Source: Chryseobacterium sp.
GTDB taxonomy: Bacteria; Bacteroidota; Bacteroidia; Flavobacteriales; Weeksellaceae
Assembly: GCA_031277615.1 (NCBI GenBank)
Contig: JAITMC010000026.1
Span: forward strand, 124,001-188,000
Direction: 5' to 3'
Length of the DNA: 64,000 nucleotides
Part shown: piece by piece, positions 15,925 to 23,726 of the stretch
Layout of the letters: each line of letters begins with the position of its first letter
How positions within the stretch are numbered: position 1 is the first letter of the stretch
Position numbers and translations under genes: made by a program
The notes under the pieces: model-generated
What the model was told of the DNA's origin: nothing
The model's database searches: none
The model's input: the letters and a program-made list of their open reading frames with translations, nothing else

Positions 15925-17049
15925 TTAATTTTTAATGCTTTGTTGCTGTGGTTTTACTTCAGCAGGGTTTTCTTTATTGTCGTAGAACAGCCATTCCATG
16001 GCTCTGGGAAATTCCTGAGACCAGTAGAATTCACTGTGGGTACCTTCCGGATTGATACTGGTCCGGAATTCAAAATCAAAAAGATTCTTCTTTTCCCATC
16101 TTTTCAGGTATTCTTCAAAAATGCGGATCCTTTTTACCATTTTAGAGCCTTCCTGACCGCCTCCGTACAGATAGATCTTTGTTCTGAACGGAACCCTGAA
16201 GTTCATCATCGGGAAATTATTATTCGGTTCCACCCAGAGCGACGGCGAAAAAATCAGAAGCTTAGAATATACTTCCGGATACAGAAATCCACTGTAAATG
16301 CTTATCAGGGCACCTAGTGAGCTGCCTCCGATCCCGGTATTCTCACGGTCTTTTTTCGTACGGTAGTTTTCATCAATAAAAGGTTTTAAAGTATCGGTGA
16401 TAAAACGGATGTATTTCTTGCCCTCCGATCCGTTGGCGATATTGTCGTTATCAAAAATATATTCTTTAATGCGGTCTTCGCTTCCGTGTTCAATGGCAAT
16501 GATGATCACATCGCCCCGGCCATATTCCGCAAGGATCGACAGCTTTTTATCGATTTCCCAGTTTCCGTATCCGCTTCCTTCATTGAAGAGGTTCTGGGCA
16601 TCCTGAAGATACAGTACAGGATATCTTTTATCGGAAACATAGTAATCATAGGGGAGAAGCGCCCAGACTTTTCGGTAGCGGTCCAGCTGAGGAATATAAA
16701 ACTCCTCGGAGATCACTTCTGCAATCGGAAAAAACTCTTTTTTGAAAGGTCCCCAGTTCAGTCTCCATTTTTCTATGGTATCAGAAACCTTGCCGGCGGA
16801 TTTTTCAATCTTCCGGTTGGGGGTGATATTTCCGTACTGATCAAGCTCTACGTTTTCCCAGCCTCCCTTGGTGAATTTGTATTCAATGGTATCGGGGAGA
16901 ATCGGGTCATCGATGTCTATAAAATACGTGTTCGGGTCCAGCTGTCCGAGCTGGTACCGGCTGTCTCTGGGATTCCAGTTGTTGAAATTTCCCGTAATGT
17001 ATACTGCTCTGTCATCGTTTTCGTCAGTATAAAGTTCAAACCTCATCAT
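15925..17049 (-). CDS. Esterase with N-terminal CBM48-like domain
   Basis: A 374-residue protein. Residues 1-80 look like a glycogen-binding CBM48/CBM20 module (YITGNFNNWNPRD, then EYKFTKGGWENVELD). The rest is an esterase-D/enterochelin-esterase-like alpha/beta hydrolase with elbow GIGGSSLGA (Ser244) and His338 in EGTHSEFYW. No signal peptide is seen, so it is probably cytosolic. It is the first gene of a minus-strand pair with the M17 peptidase and divergent from glgB, whose own N-terminus shares the GNFNNWN motif. It may act on glycogen-bound esters or on a product of the ligase block. Confidence 0.82.
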   Translation of the reverse strand: MMRFELYTDENDDRAVYITGNFNNWNPRDSRYQLGQLDPNTYFIDIDDPILPDTIEYKFTKGGWENVELDQYGNITPNRKIEKSAGKVSDTIEKWRLNWGPFKKEFFPIAEVISEEFYIPQLDRYRKVWALLPYDYYVSDKRYPVLYLQDAQNLFNEGSGYGNWEIDKKLSILAEYGRGDVIIIAIEHGSEDRIKEYIFDNDNIANGSEGKKYIRFITDTLKPFIDENYRTKKDRENTGIGGSSLGALISIYSGFLYPEVYSKLLIFSPSLWVEPNNNFPMMNFRVPFRTKIYLYGGGQEGSKMVKRIRIFEEYLKRWEKKNLFDFEFRTSINPEGTHSEFYWSQEFPRAMEWLFYDNKENPAEVKPQQQSIKN

Positions 17050-17074
17050 GTTGTGTTTAAATAAAATTGGCAGC

Positions 17075-17103
17075 TAAATTTATAAAAAAGATTGTTTCAA
17101 AAC
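17075..17103 (-). promoter_or_regulatory. Possible promoter for the esterase-aminopeptidase pair
   Basis: On the minus strand TTTG (17099-17102) is followed after about 16 bases by TAAATTTA (17075-17082), one base off the -7 consensus. It lies 26 bases upstream of the start codon. A weak match. Confidence 0.3.
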
Positions 17104-17248
17104 CCTAAAAAGATTGACAGAAAATTTGATATATTTGAGAGAAGTGCCGCAGAGAAAAATAACATAATAATTATTTGATTAATAATTAACGGTTATTGCA
17201 GGGAATTTTCGTAGTTTCAAAGAGTAAAATTAATACAGTCAGGTCTTG

Positions 17249-19198
17249 ATGAATTCTGTTAAAACATATACGCTTTTCACTGATCAGGATGTCTATCTTT
17301 TTAAGGAAGGAAGACATTATAAGCTGTATGATAAATTTGGTGCCCATTCGGCGGAAAAAGACGGAGTAGAAGGGGTTTATTTCTCAGTCTGGGCGCCTAA
17401 TGCCAAAAAAGTTTCCGTGATCGGAAATTTCAACAACTGGAACCATAAAGATCATATTTTATTTCCGCGTTGGGACGGTTCAGGGATCTGGGAGGGATTC
17501 ATTGCCGGCCTTAGCTGGGGGACCCTCTATAAATATGCGGTGGAAACGGCAAGAGGGGAAATGCTGGAGAAAAGCGATCCTTATGCATTAAGCTGGGAGC
17601 AGAATATTCAGGCAGCTTCACTGGTTTCAACCACCTGGTATGAATGGCAGGATGAGCAGTGGATGGAAAACCGGGGGAAGCATAACCGTTTGCAGGCGCC
17701 GTTGTCCGTTTATGAACTTCATTTAGGCTCATGGGTCAGAGATGGTAAAAACCCTGGGGAATTCCTCAATTACCGTGATGTCGCGGGAAAGTTGGTTCCT
17801 TATATCAAAGAAATGGGCTTTACCCATGTAGAGTTTATGCCGGTGATGGAATATCCTTATGATCCAAGCTGGGGGTACCAGATTACCGGATTTTATGCCG
17901 CAACGTCACGTTTCGGTTCCCCTCAGGATCTTATGTTCCTGATCGATCAGCTTCATCAAAACAATATCGGGGTTATCCTGGATTGGGTGCCCTCTCATTT
18001 TCCGGGAGATGCCAATGGTCTGCACCGTTTTGACGGTTCGTATCTGTATGAGCATGAAGATCCGCGAAAAGGTTTTCATCCCGACTGGAAATCCCATATT
18101 TTTAATTACGGCAGAAATGAAGTGAAATCTTTTCTTATTTCCAATGCCATGTTCTGGCTGGACCGTTATCACGCAGACGGTTTGAGGGTAGATGCCGTAA
18201 CGTCTATGCTTCACCTGGATTATTCAAGGAATGAGGGCGAATGGGAACCTAATATATATGGAGGAAATGTAAACCTTGAGGCAAAAGCTTTTCTTCAGGA
18301 TTTCAATACGGCGGTATATAAAGAATTCGGAGAGGATATTATCACGATTGCCGAGGAGAGTTCCGATTTTCCGATGCTTACAAAGCCTGTTCATGATGGC
18401 GGAGTAGGCTTCGGAATGAAGTGGATGATGGGCTGGATGCATGATACGCTGGATTATTTCAAAGAAGAACCTGTCAACAGAAAATATCACCATCATAAGC
18501 TGACATTTGCTTCCATGTATATGTATAACGAAAATTATATGATGCCTCTCTCTCATGATGAGGTAGTGCATGGCAAAGCAAGTCTGATCTATAAAATGCC
18601 GGGCGATGAATGGCAGAAATTTGCCAATCTCAGAGCACTTTATGTGTATATGTTTACCCACCCGGGCGCCAAGCTGCTGTTTATGGGGGATGAATTCGGG
18701 CAAACCGGCGAGTGGAATTTTACCCGGAGCCTGGATTGGCATTTGCTGCAGTATCCTGTTCATAAAGGGCTTCAGACTTTGGTGAAAGATCTTAATCACC
18801 TGTACAGAGGTGAGCCTTCGTTGTATGAAAATCAGTTTGATAAAAGCGGTTTTGAATGGACGGAAGCAGACGATCTTGAAAATTCAGTGTATGTTTATCT
18901 GAGAAAAGGCAAACGGAGAGATGATGTTCTGATGATTATTCTGAATCTTACTCCCCGTATGGCAGACTATAAGATCGGAGTAAATGCAGGAACCCATTGG
19001 GAAAAAGTGCTCAGTTCAGATGATGACCAATATGGCGGAAGTGGTGCTGACGTTGAAATCAGCAATGAAAAGTATGAAGAATGGATGAGACACCCCAAAT
19101 CAATAACCGTAAAACTGCCTCCTCTGGCGGGAATTGTTTTGAGGCAGTTTAAAGATAAGAAATACAGACTTCACAGAATTAAACATAAAAAAGAATAG
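17249..19198 (+). CDS. glgB: 1,4-alpha-glucan branching enzyme
   Basis: A 649-residue GH13 enzyme from the ATG at 17249 (a TTG one codon earlier is also in frame). An N-terminal CBM48 (VIGNFNNWNHKDH) is followed by the (beta/alpha)8 barrel with nucleophile Asp in DGLRVDAVTS (about residue 315), acid Glu in TIAEESSD (about 368) and LSHDEVVHG (about 435-443). It makes alpha-1,6 branches in glycogen. It leads glgB-glgA-glgC; glgA's ATG is 44 bases after this stop, with a small hairpin between. Confidence 0.95.
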   Translation: MNSVKTYTLFTDQDVYLFKEGRHYKLYDKFGAHSAEKDGVEGVYFSVWAPNAKKVSVIGNFNNWNHKDHILFPRWDGSGIWEGFIAGLSWGTLYKYAVETARGEMLEKSDPYALSWEQNIQAASLVSTTWYEWQDEQWMENRGKHNRLQAPLSVYELHLGSWVRDGKNPGEFLNYRDVAGKLVPYIKEMGFTHVEFMPVMEYPYDPSWGYQITGFYAATSRFGSPQDLMFLIDQLHQNNIGVILDWVPSHFPGDANGLHRFDGSYLYEHEDPRKGFHPDWKSHIFNYGRNEVKSFLISNAMFWLDRYHADGLRVDAVTSMLHLDYSRNEGEWEPNIYGGNVNLEAKAFLQDFNTAVYKEFGEDIITIAEESSDFPMLTKPVHDGGVGFGMKWMMGWMHDTLDYFKEEPVNRKYHHHKLTFASMYMYNENYMMPLSHDEVVHGKASLIYKMPGDEWQKFANLRALYVYMFTHPGAKLLFMGDEFGQTGEWNFTRSLDWHLLQYPVHKGLQTLVKDLNHLYRGEPSLYENQFDKSGFEWTEADDLENSVYVYLRKGKRRDDVLMIILNLTPRMADYKIGVNAGTHWEKVLSSDDDQYGGSGADVEISNEKYEEWMRHPKSITVKLPPLAGIVLRQFKDKKYRLHRIKHKKE

Positions 19199-19199
19199 T

Positions 19200-19216
19200 A
19201 CCGGTTTGGAACCGGT
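19200..19216 (+). repeat. Small hairpin between glgB and glgA
   Basis: A perfect 7-bp stem (ACCGGTT with AACCGGT) and a 3-base loop just after the glgB stop, 26 bases before the glgA ATG. There is no T tract, so it is not a terminator. It may affect mRNA stability. Confidence 0.4.
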
Positions 19217-19241
19217 TGAATGGATAAAAGAGATTAAAGCT

Positions 19242-20648
19242 ATGGTAATATATCACTTAAGTACAGAATGCTATCCGGTAGCCAAAGTAGGCGGTCTGGC
19301 TGATGTGGTGGGAGCACTGCCCAAATATCAGAATAAAATAAAAGGAATTGAAGCTAAGGTCGTAATGCCGTGGTACAATAAGTCTTTTGTTTACGATCAT
19401 GAATTTGATGTTGTTTTCGACGGATTCATCCATCAGGGGCCTCATATGCTTCAGGTACAGGTGATGAAAGAAAAAACAGATGTTCTGGGATTTGAGCTGT
19501 ATATGGTGAAGATTCCCGGGCTTTTGGACAGGGAAAACCCTTATGGCTATGAAGATGAAAGCTTCCAGTTTCTGGCTTTTCAGCATGGTGTGCTGCATTG
19601 GCTTACGGCAATGGAAATCCGTCCTGACATCCTGCACTGCCATGATTATCATACGGGACTGGTGCCTTTTATGATTGAACACTGTCATGAATTTAAGTTT
19701 TTAAAAGGGGTAAAAACGGTAGGAACTATCCATAACGGGGAATATCAGGGAATGATGAGCTGGAATATGGCGAATTATATGCCATCCTTTGATGCCTATA
19801 AATGGGGACTGATGGACTGGAACGGTTTTATGAATCCTCTCGCAAGCATGATCAAATGCGCCAGTGCGTTCACTACGGTTTCCGAAGGCTATCTTGAAGA
19901 GCTTTTTATCAGCTTCAGGGGTTTGGAAAGCCTGGTGCGGGAAGAGTTTGGTAAAGCTTACGGAATCATCAACGGGATTGATACCGAAGTCTGGAATCCG
20001 GAGACTGACCCGATGCTGGATTTTAATTTCAATATCAAAAATGCAGTCGCCCAAAAGAAAAAAAATAAGGAAAAGCTCTGTAAAGAATACGGTCTGAAGC
20101 CTGAGCTTCCGCTGTTTGCCTTTATCGGAAGGTTTGCCACCGAAAAAGGAGCCGATCTTCTGCCGGATGTAGTCTGGAAAAGCATCAAACAAAGTTATGG
20201 GTCCTTAAATATCATGATCTTGGGTTCCGGAAATTCATATATTGAAAATAAGCTTAAAGAATATGAATACACCTACACGAACTTTGCACTGGATCTCGGA
20301 TATAAAGAGCATCTTTCACACAAGATCTATGCCTCTGCAGACTTCCTGCTGATGCCGTCAAGGGTTGAGCCGTGCGGCCTGAATCAGATGTATTCCATGA
20401 GATATGGTACCGTTCCGGTCGTAAGATATACCGGAGGCCTGAAGGATACCGTGGAAGATATTTCTACCGGAGGAGCGGGAATTAATTTTACCTATCCGGG
20501 AGTGGATGACGTTGTACATGCCATGAACAGGGCGCTTGCCATTTATAATCAGAAAGGCGCCATGGAAAATCTTATTCATGCCAACATGAATTTTGATTTT
20601 GCATGGGAGAAATCTGCAGAAAAATACATAGCTTTATATAAAAACTGA
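19242..20648 (+). CDS. glgA: Glycogen synthase (ADP-glucose type)
   Basis: A 468-residue GT5 glycosyltransferase. The KxGGL motif binding ADP-glucose is at residues 15-19 (KVGGL). The C-terminal Rossmann domain has PSRVEPCGLNQMY followed by RYTGGL. The ATG at 19242 is chosen over an upstream TTG because the domain begins directly at VIYHLSTECYP. It extends alpha-1,4-glucan chains from ADP-glucose made by GlgC, encoded 84 bases downstream. Confidence 0.95.
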   Translation: MVIYHLSTECYPVAKVGGLADVVGALPKYQNKIKGIEAKVVMPWYNKSFVYDHEFDVVFDGFIHQGPHMLQVQVMKEKTDVLGFELYMVKIPGLLDRENPYGYEDESFQFLAFQHGVLHWLTAMEIRPDILHCHDYHTGLVPFMIEHCHEFKFLKGVKTVGTIHNGEYQGMMSWNMANYMPSFDAYKWGLMDWNGFMNPLASMIKCASAFTTVSEGYLEELFISFRGLESLVREEFGKAYGIINGIDTEVWNPETDPMLDFNFNIKNAVAQKKKNKEKLCKEYGLKPELPLFAFIGRFATEKGADLLPDVVWKSIKQSYGSLNIMILGSGNSYIENKLKEYEYTYTNFALDLGYKEHLSHKIYASADFLLMPSRVEPCGLNQMYSMRYGTVPVVRYTGGLKDTVEDISTGGAGINFTYPGVDDVVHAMNRALAIYNQKGAMENLIHANMNFDFAWEKSAEKYIALYKN

Positions 20649-20732
20649 AAATAACGCGCTTATTCAAGGGTAATCTGCGTATCAACACCAAAAAGAACTG
20701 TAAATTAATACTATAAAAACGCAATTTAATTT

Positions 20733-22001
20733 ATGAAACGAAACGTAATCTCCATTGTATTGGGAGGAGGCAGAGGGACAAGGTTATTCCCGTTAACATA
20801 TTCCAGATCAAAGCCGGCAGTTCCTATTGCGGGGAAATACAGGCTGGTGGATATTCCAATTTCAAACTGCCTGAACTCCGGACTGAATAAGATTCTGGTT
20901 TTAACGCAGTTTAATTCCGCATCTTTAAATTCCCATATCAAGAATTCCTACCACTTTGATATTTTCAGCAAAGGTTTTGTCGACATTCTGGCCGCTGAAC
21001 AGAATGTGGAAAATGACAGCTGGTATCAGGGGACGGCAGACGCCGTACGTCAGTCGATGAAGCATCTGGAAAAATATGATTATGACTATATCCTGATTCT
21101 TTCCGGCGATCAGCTGTATCAGATGGATTTCAGGGAAATGCTGGATTTTCATATCGAAAGCGGCGGTGACCTTACCATTGCAACCATTCCTGTTATTGCT
21201 AAAGATGCAACCGGTTTCGGGATCTTAAAATCTGACGACGACGGAAATATTACTTCCTTTTATGAAAAGCCCGATTATGATATGCTGGAAGGCTTGAAAT
21301 CAGAAGTTTCGGAAGAGAATAAACATAAAGGTAAAGAATATCTGGCTTCAATGGGAATCTATATTTTCACAAAAACAATCCTGAAAAAAATGTTTGATGA
21401 AGGAGCTGGAGATGATTTCGGAAAAGACATTATTCCAAACTCAATCGGGAAATATAAGACCCTGAGCTATCAGTATGAAGGCTACTGGACCGATATCGGA
21501 ACCATAGAATCGTTCTATGAAGCGAATCTGGATCTGTGTCAGGATTTTCCTCAATTCAATCTTTTCGGCTCGTCGCCGATCTACACCAGGGCGAGAATGC
21601 TTCCGCCGTCGAAAATCAACGGCTCTTATGTAAGCAAGGCGGTTTTTGGGGACGGATGTATCATTATGGCTGATAAAATCGAAAATTCAGTGATCGGGAA
21701 CAGAACAAGAATTGATAAAGGAAGTACCATCGTGAATTCTTACGTTATGGGTGCTGATTTTTACCAGAATACTACGGAAATCGTGATGAATGACCGGAAA
21801 GGCCGCCCGAATATGGGAATCGGAAAATACTGCTATATCGAAAAAGCCATCCTTGATAAGAACTGCTACATCGGAGATAATGTGAAAATTATCGGCGGAA
21901 AACATATTCCGGATGGAGATTATGGTACCCATTCCGTTCAGGACGGAATTGTGGTCGTGAAAAAAGGAGCCATTCTTCCTCCGGGAACTCACATAGGATA
22001 A
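20733..22001 (+). CDS. glgC: Glucose-1-phosphate adenylyltransferase
   Basis: A 422-residue enzyme with the nucleotidyltransferase signature LGGGRGTRLFPLT (about residues 10-22), YQGTADAVRQ and EKPDYD, then a C-terminal left-handed beta-helix with hexapeptide-like repeats. It makes ADP-glucose, the committed step of glycogen synthesis, and is normally allosteric. It is the last gene of the glycogen cluster. No terminator is apparent; the sequence runs straight into the tandem repeat region. Confidence 0.95.
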   Translation: MKRNVISIVLGGGRGTRLFPLTYSRSKPAVPIAGKYRLVDIPISNCLNSGLNKILVLTQFNSASLNSHIKNSYHFDIFSKGFVDILAAEQNVENDSWYQGTADAVRQSMKHLEKYDYDYILILSGDQLYQMDFREMLDFHIESGGDLTIATIPVIAKDATGFGILKSDDDGNITSFYEKPDYDMLEGLKSEVSEENKHKGKEYLASMGIYIFTKTILKKMFDEGAGDDFGKDIIPNSIGKYKTLSYQYEGYWTDIGTIESFYEANLDLCQDFPQFNLFGSSPIYTRARMLPPSKINGSYVSKAVFGDGCIIMADKIENSVIGNRTRIDKGSTIVNSYVMGADFYQNTTEIVMNDRKGRPNMGIGKYCYIEKAILDKNCYIGDNVKIIGGKHIPDGDYGTHSVQDGIVVVKKGAILPPGTHIG

Positions 22002-22054
22002 AAGATGGGTGCGGGAAGCGGGATGATGGAAGTTAATGAGGTCTTTACAGGACT

Positions 22055-22500
22055 GTATTCCGGTTTTACCGGATGATCAGGCTGCCTGGTTTAAAAGGTC
22101 TATCAGCTATCAAAAGGCCAATCAAAACTTCCCTCACCCCTCATCCATCATCTCATAGTGGTAGGATGGTATTTCGGTTTTATTGAATAATCAGTCTTAA
22201 GAATCCTATCAGTTATCAAAAGACGACTCAAAACTTCCATCATCCATCACCCCTCATCCGTCATCTCATCCAGGAAGCGGTAGGATGGTATTTCGGTTTA
22301 TTGAATAATCAGTCTTAAGAAGTCTATCAGCTATCAAAAGGCCAATCAAAACTTCCATCACCCCTCACCCCTCATCCGTCATCTCATCCAGGAAGCGGTA
22401 GGAGAGTATTTCGGTTTATTGAATAATCAGTCTTAAGAAGCCTATCAGTTATCAAAAGACGACTCAAAAACTTCCATCATCCTTCACCCCTCATCCATCT
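22055..22500. repeat. Tandem ~118-bp repeat, four copies in ABAB order, plus a degenerate copy
   Basis: Four copies of a unit carrying CTATCAG(C/T)TATCAAAAG begin at 22100, 22206, 22324 and 22442 (spacings 106, 118 and 118). The TTTCGG landmark recurs with spacings of 119 and 118. Copies 1 and 3 carry GCCAATC, copies 2 and 4 carry ACGACTC, so a two-unit block has probably been duplicated. Each unit also has a C/T-rich CCCTCATCC-type tract. A degenerate copy precedes the first. No ORF spans it. It is too long and unspaced for a CRISPR array. Confidence 0.85.
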
Positions 22501-22526
22501 TTTTTACAACAAGCGTGATCATGATA

Positions 22527-22557
22527 TTGGTCACTTTTTTTATTTGTATTACTTTTG
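22527..22557 (+). promoter_or_regulatory. Promoter of the SRPBCC gene, near-leaderless
   Basis: TTGG at 22527-22530 and TACTTTTG at 22550-22557 with 19-20 bases between match the Bacteroidota promoter. The ATG is at 22562, only four bases after the -7 box, so the transcript may have almost no leader. Confidence 0.6.
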
Positions 22558-22561
22558 TACG

Positions 22562-23602
22562 ATGCGTTTTTTTAAAATAATAGCCGTAATTCTTGTTCTT
22601 CTGGTAGGAGCGTATGCTGCTTCCATGTATTATTTTGTGGATGAAAATAAGGATTTTAAGATTGAAAAAGAGATCGATTATCCCATTGATAAGGTCTTTT
22701 CCCAGTTCAATAATCTGCAGCATTTTACCCGGTGGAACAACTTCTTTACAAGCTCACCATCTATAGATATTGATTACTATACTCCCTATGAAGGACAGGG
22801 GAGCGCCATCAGCTATGTAGATCCGAAAAACGATACAGACGGAGAAATGTTTATCCGGTACGAAAACCCGAACAAAACCCTGAGATACCAGCTTTTTGAA
22901 GACCGGAACGAAAACCCTACGCTGGTAGATGTGAAATTCAAGGCGGTTTCTCCGGAAAAAACAAAAATCATCTGGTATGTGCATACGCCGAAACTTTCCG
23001 TGATGAGAAGGGTAGAGAATTTCTGGACGGAGGATCGTTTTGCAGAAAACATCAACAAAAGCATGATCAATCTGAAAAATGTACTTGGAAATAAGGTAGA
23101 GAAAGATAATCAGATGGCCTCCATTAAATATGACAGCCTGATGGTGGAAAATGAAGAAGACAAAGTTCTTCTGGGAACCAATGTAAGTGCAGCCAACAAA
23201 AAAGATGCACTGTACAAAAATATTGTCATGAATTACAGTAAGGTCTACAATTTCGTGACCATGGATCTTGGTAAAAAAGACGATGAATTTGGGTATCCCG
23301 TCCTGATTACCGATGCCGATAATTACAAAGACAAAGAGGTCTCTTATTTCCTTGGTATTCCGCTTTCCAAAAAGATCGGGGTGACGGATAATAATTTTAA
23401 TTTCAGAACCGTAAATCCGTCACAAAATTATGTGATGTACTACAAAGGAAGTTATGAGGGAAGAATAAGGGCAATTCAGCAGCTTATTCAGAAAGCCAAA
23501 AAAGACGAGATGCGCTTCGGAGATATCCGTTTGACCTTCATTGAACGTCCGATGGAAGGTCAGGAGGTGAATGTTAAGCTCTCATTATCAGTGTTTAAGT
23601 AA
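22562..23602 (+). CDS. SRPBCC-family membrane-anchored protein with GyrI-like C-terminus
   Basis: A 346-residue protein. One N-terminal transmembrane segment (about residues 5-21) is followed by an SRPBCC/START-like domain (about 30-170, with the typical IDYPIDKVFSQFNNL opening). A second domain resembles the GyrI/AraC effector-binding fold (about 200-346). These folds bind hydrophobic ligands, but no ligand can be named. The ATG at 22562 fits the promoter and the short basic start MRFFK. It stands alone between the repeat region and sucA. Confidence 0.7.
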   Translation: MRFFKIIAVILVLLVGAYAASMYYFVDENKDFKIEKEIDYPIDKVFSQFNNLQHFTRWNNFFTSSPSIDIDYYTPYEGQGSAISYVDPKNDTDGEMFIRYENPNKTLRYQLFEDRNENPTLVDVKFKAVSPEKTKIIWYVHTPKLSVMRRVENFWTEDRFAENINKSMINLKNVLGNKVEKDNQMASIKYDSLMVENEEDKVLLGTNVSAANKKDALYKNIVMNYSKVYNFVTMDLGKKDDEFGYPVLITDADNYKDKEVSYFLGIPLSKKIGVTDNNFNFRTVNPSQNYVMYYKGSYEGRIRAIQQLIQKAKKDEMRFGDIRLTFIERPMEGQEVNVKLSLSVFK

Positions 23603-23672
23603 ATTTAAAAAAATAATTTTTTTGATATTTTTTTTTAATGGCTTCAGGCTGTTCCAAATCGGTTTTTTTTAT

Positions 23673-23680
23673 TAAATTTG
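23673..23680 (+). promoter_or_regulatory. Putative -7 box for sucA
   Basis: TAAATTTG matches TAnnTTTG, 46 bases before the sucA start. There is no clear -33 TTG. Confidence 0.45.
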
Positions 23681-23726
23681 AAGATTAATTCTACAAATAA
23701 ATTTTAATAATAGATAAACTGTAATA

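Noticed and set aside
16486-17064. 192-codon plus-strand frame
   Set aside because: Antisense to the CBM48-esterase gene; the minus-strand reading has a clear catalytic triad.
18224-18799. 191-codon minus-strand frame
   Set aside because: A shadow of glgB.
22055-22500. CRISPR array
   Set aside because: Units of about 118 bp are contiguous without unique spacers, and there are no cas genes.
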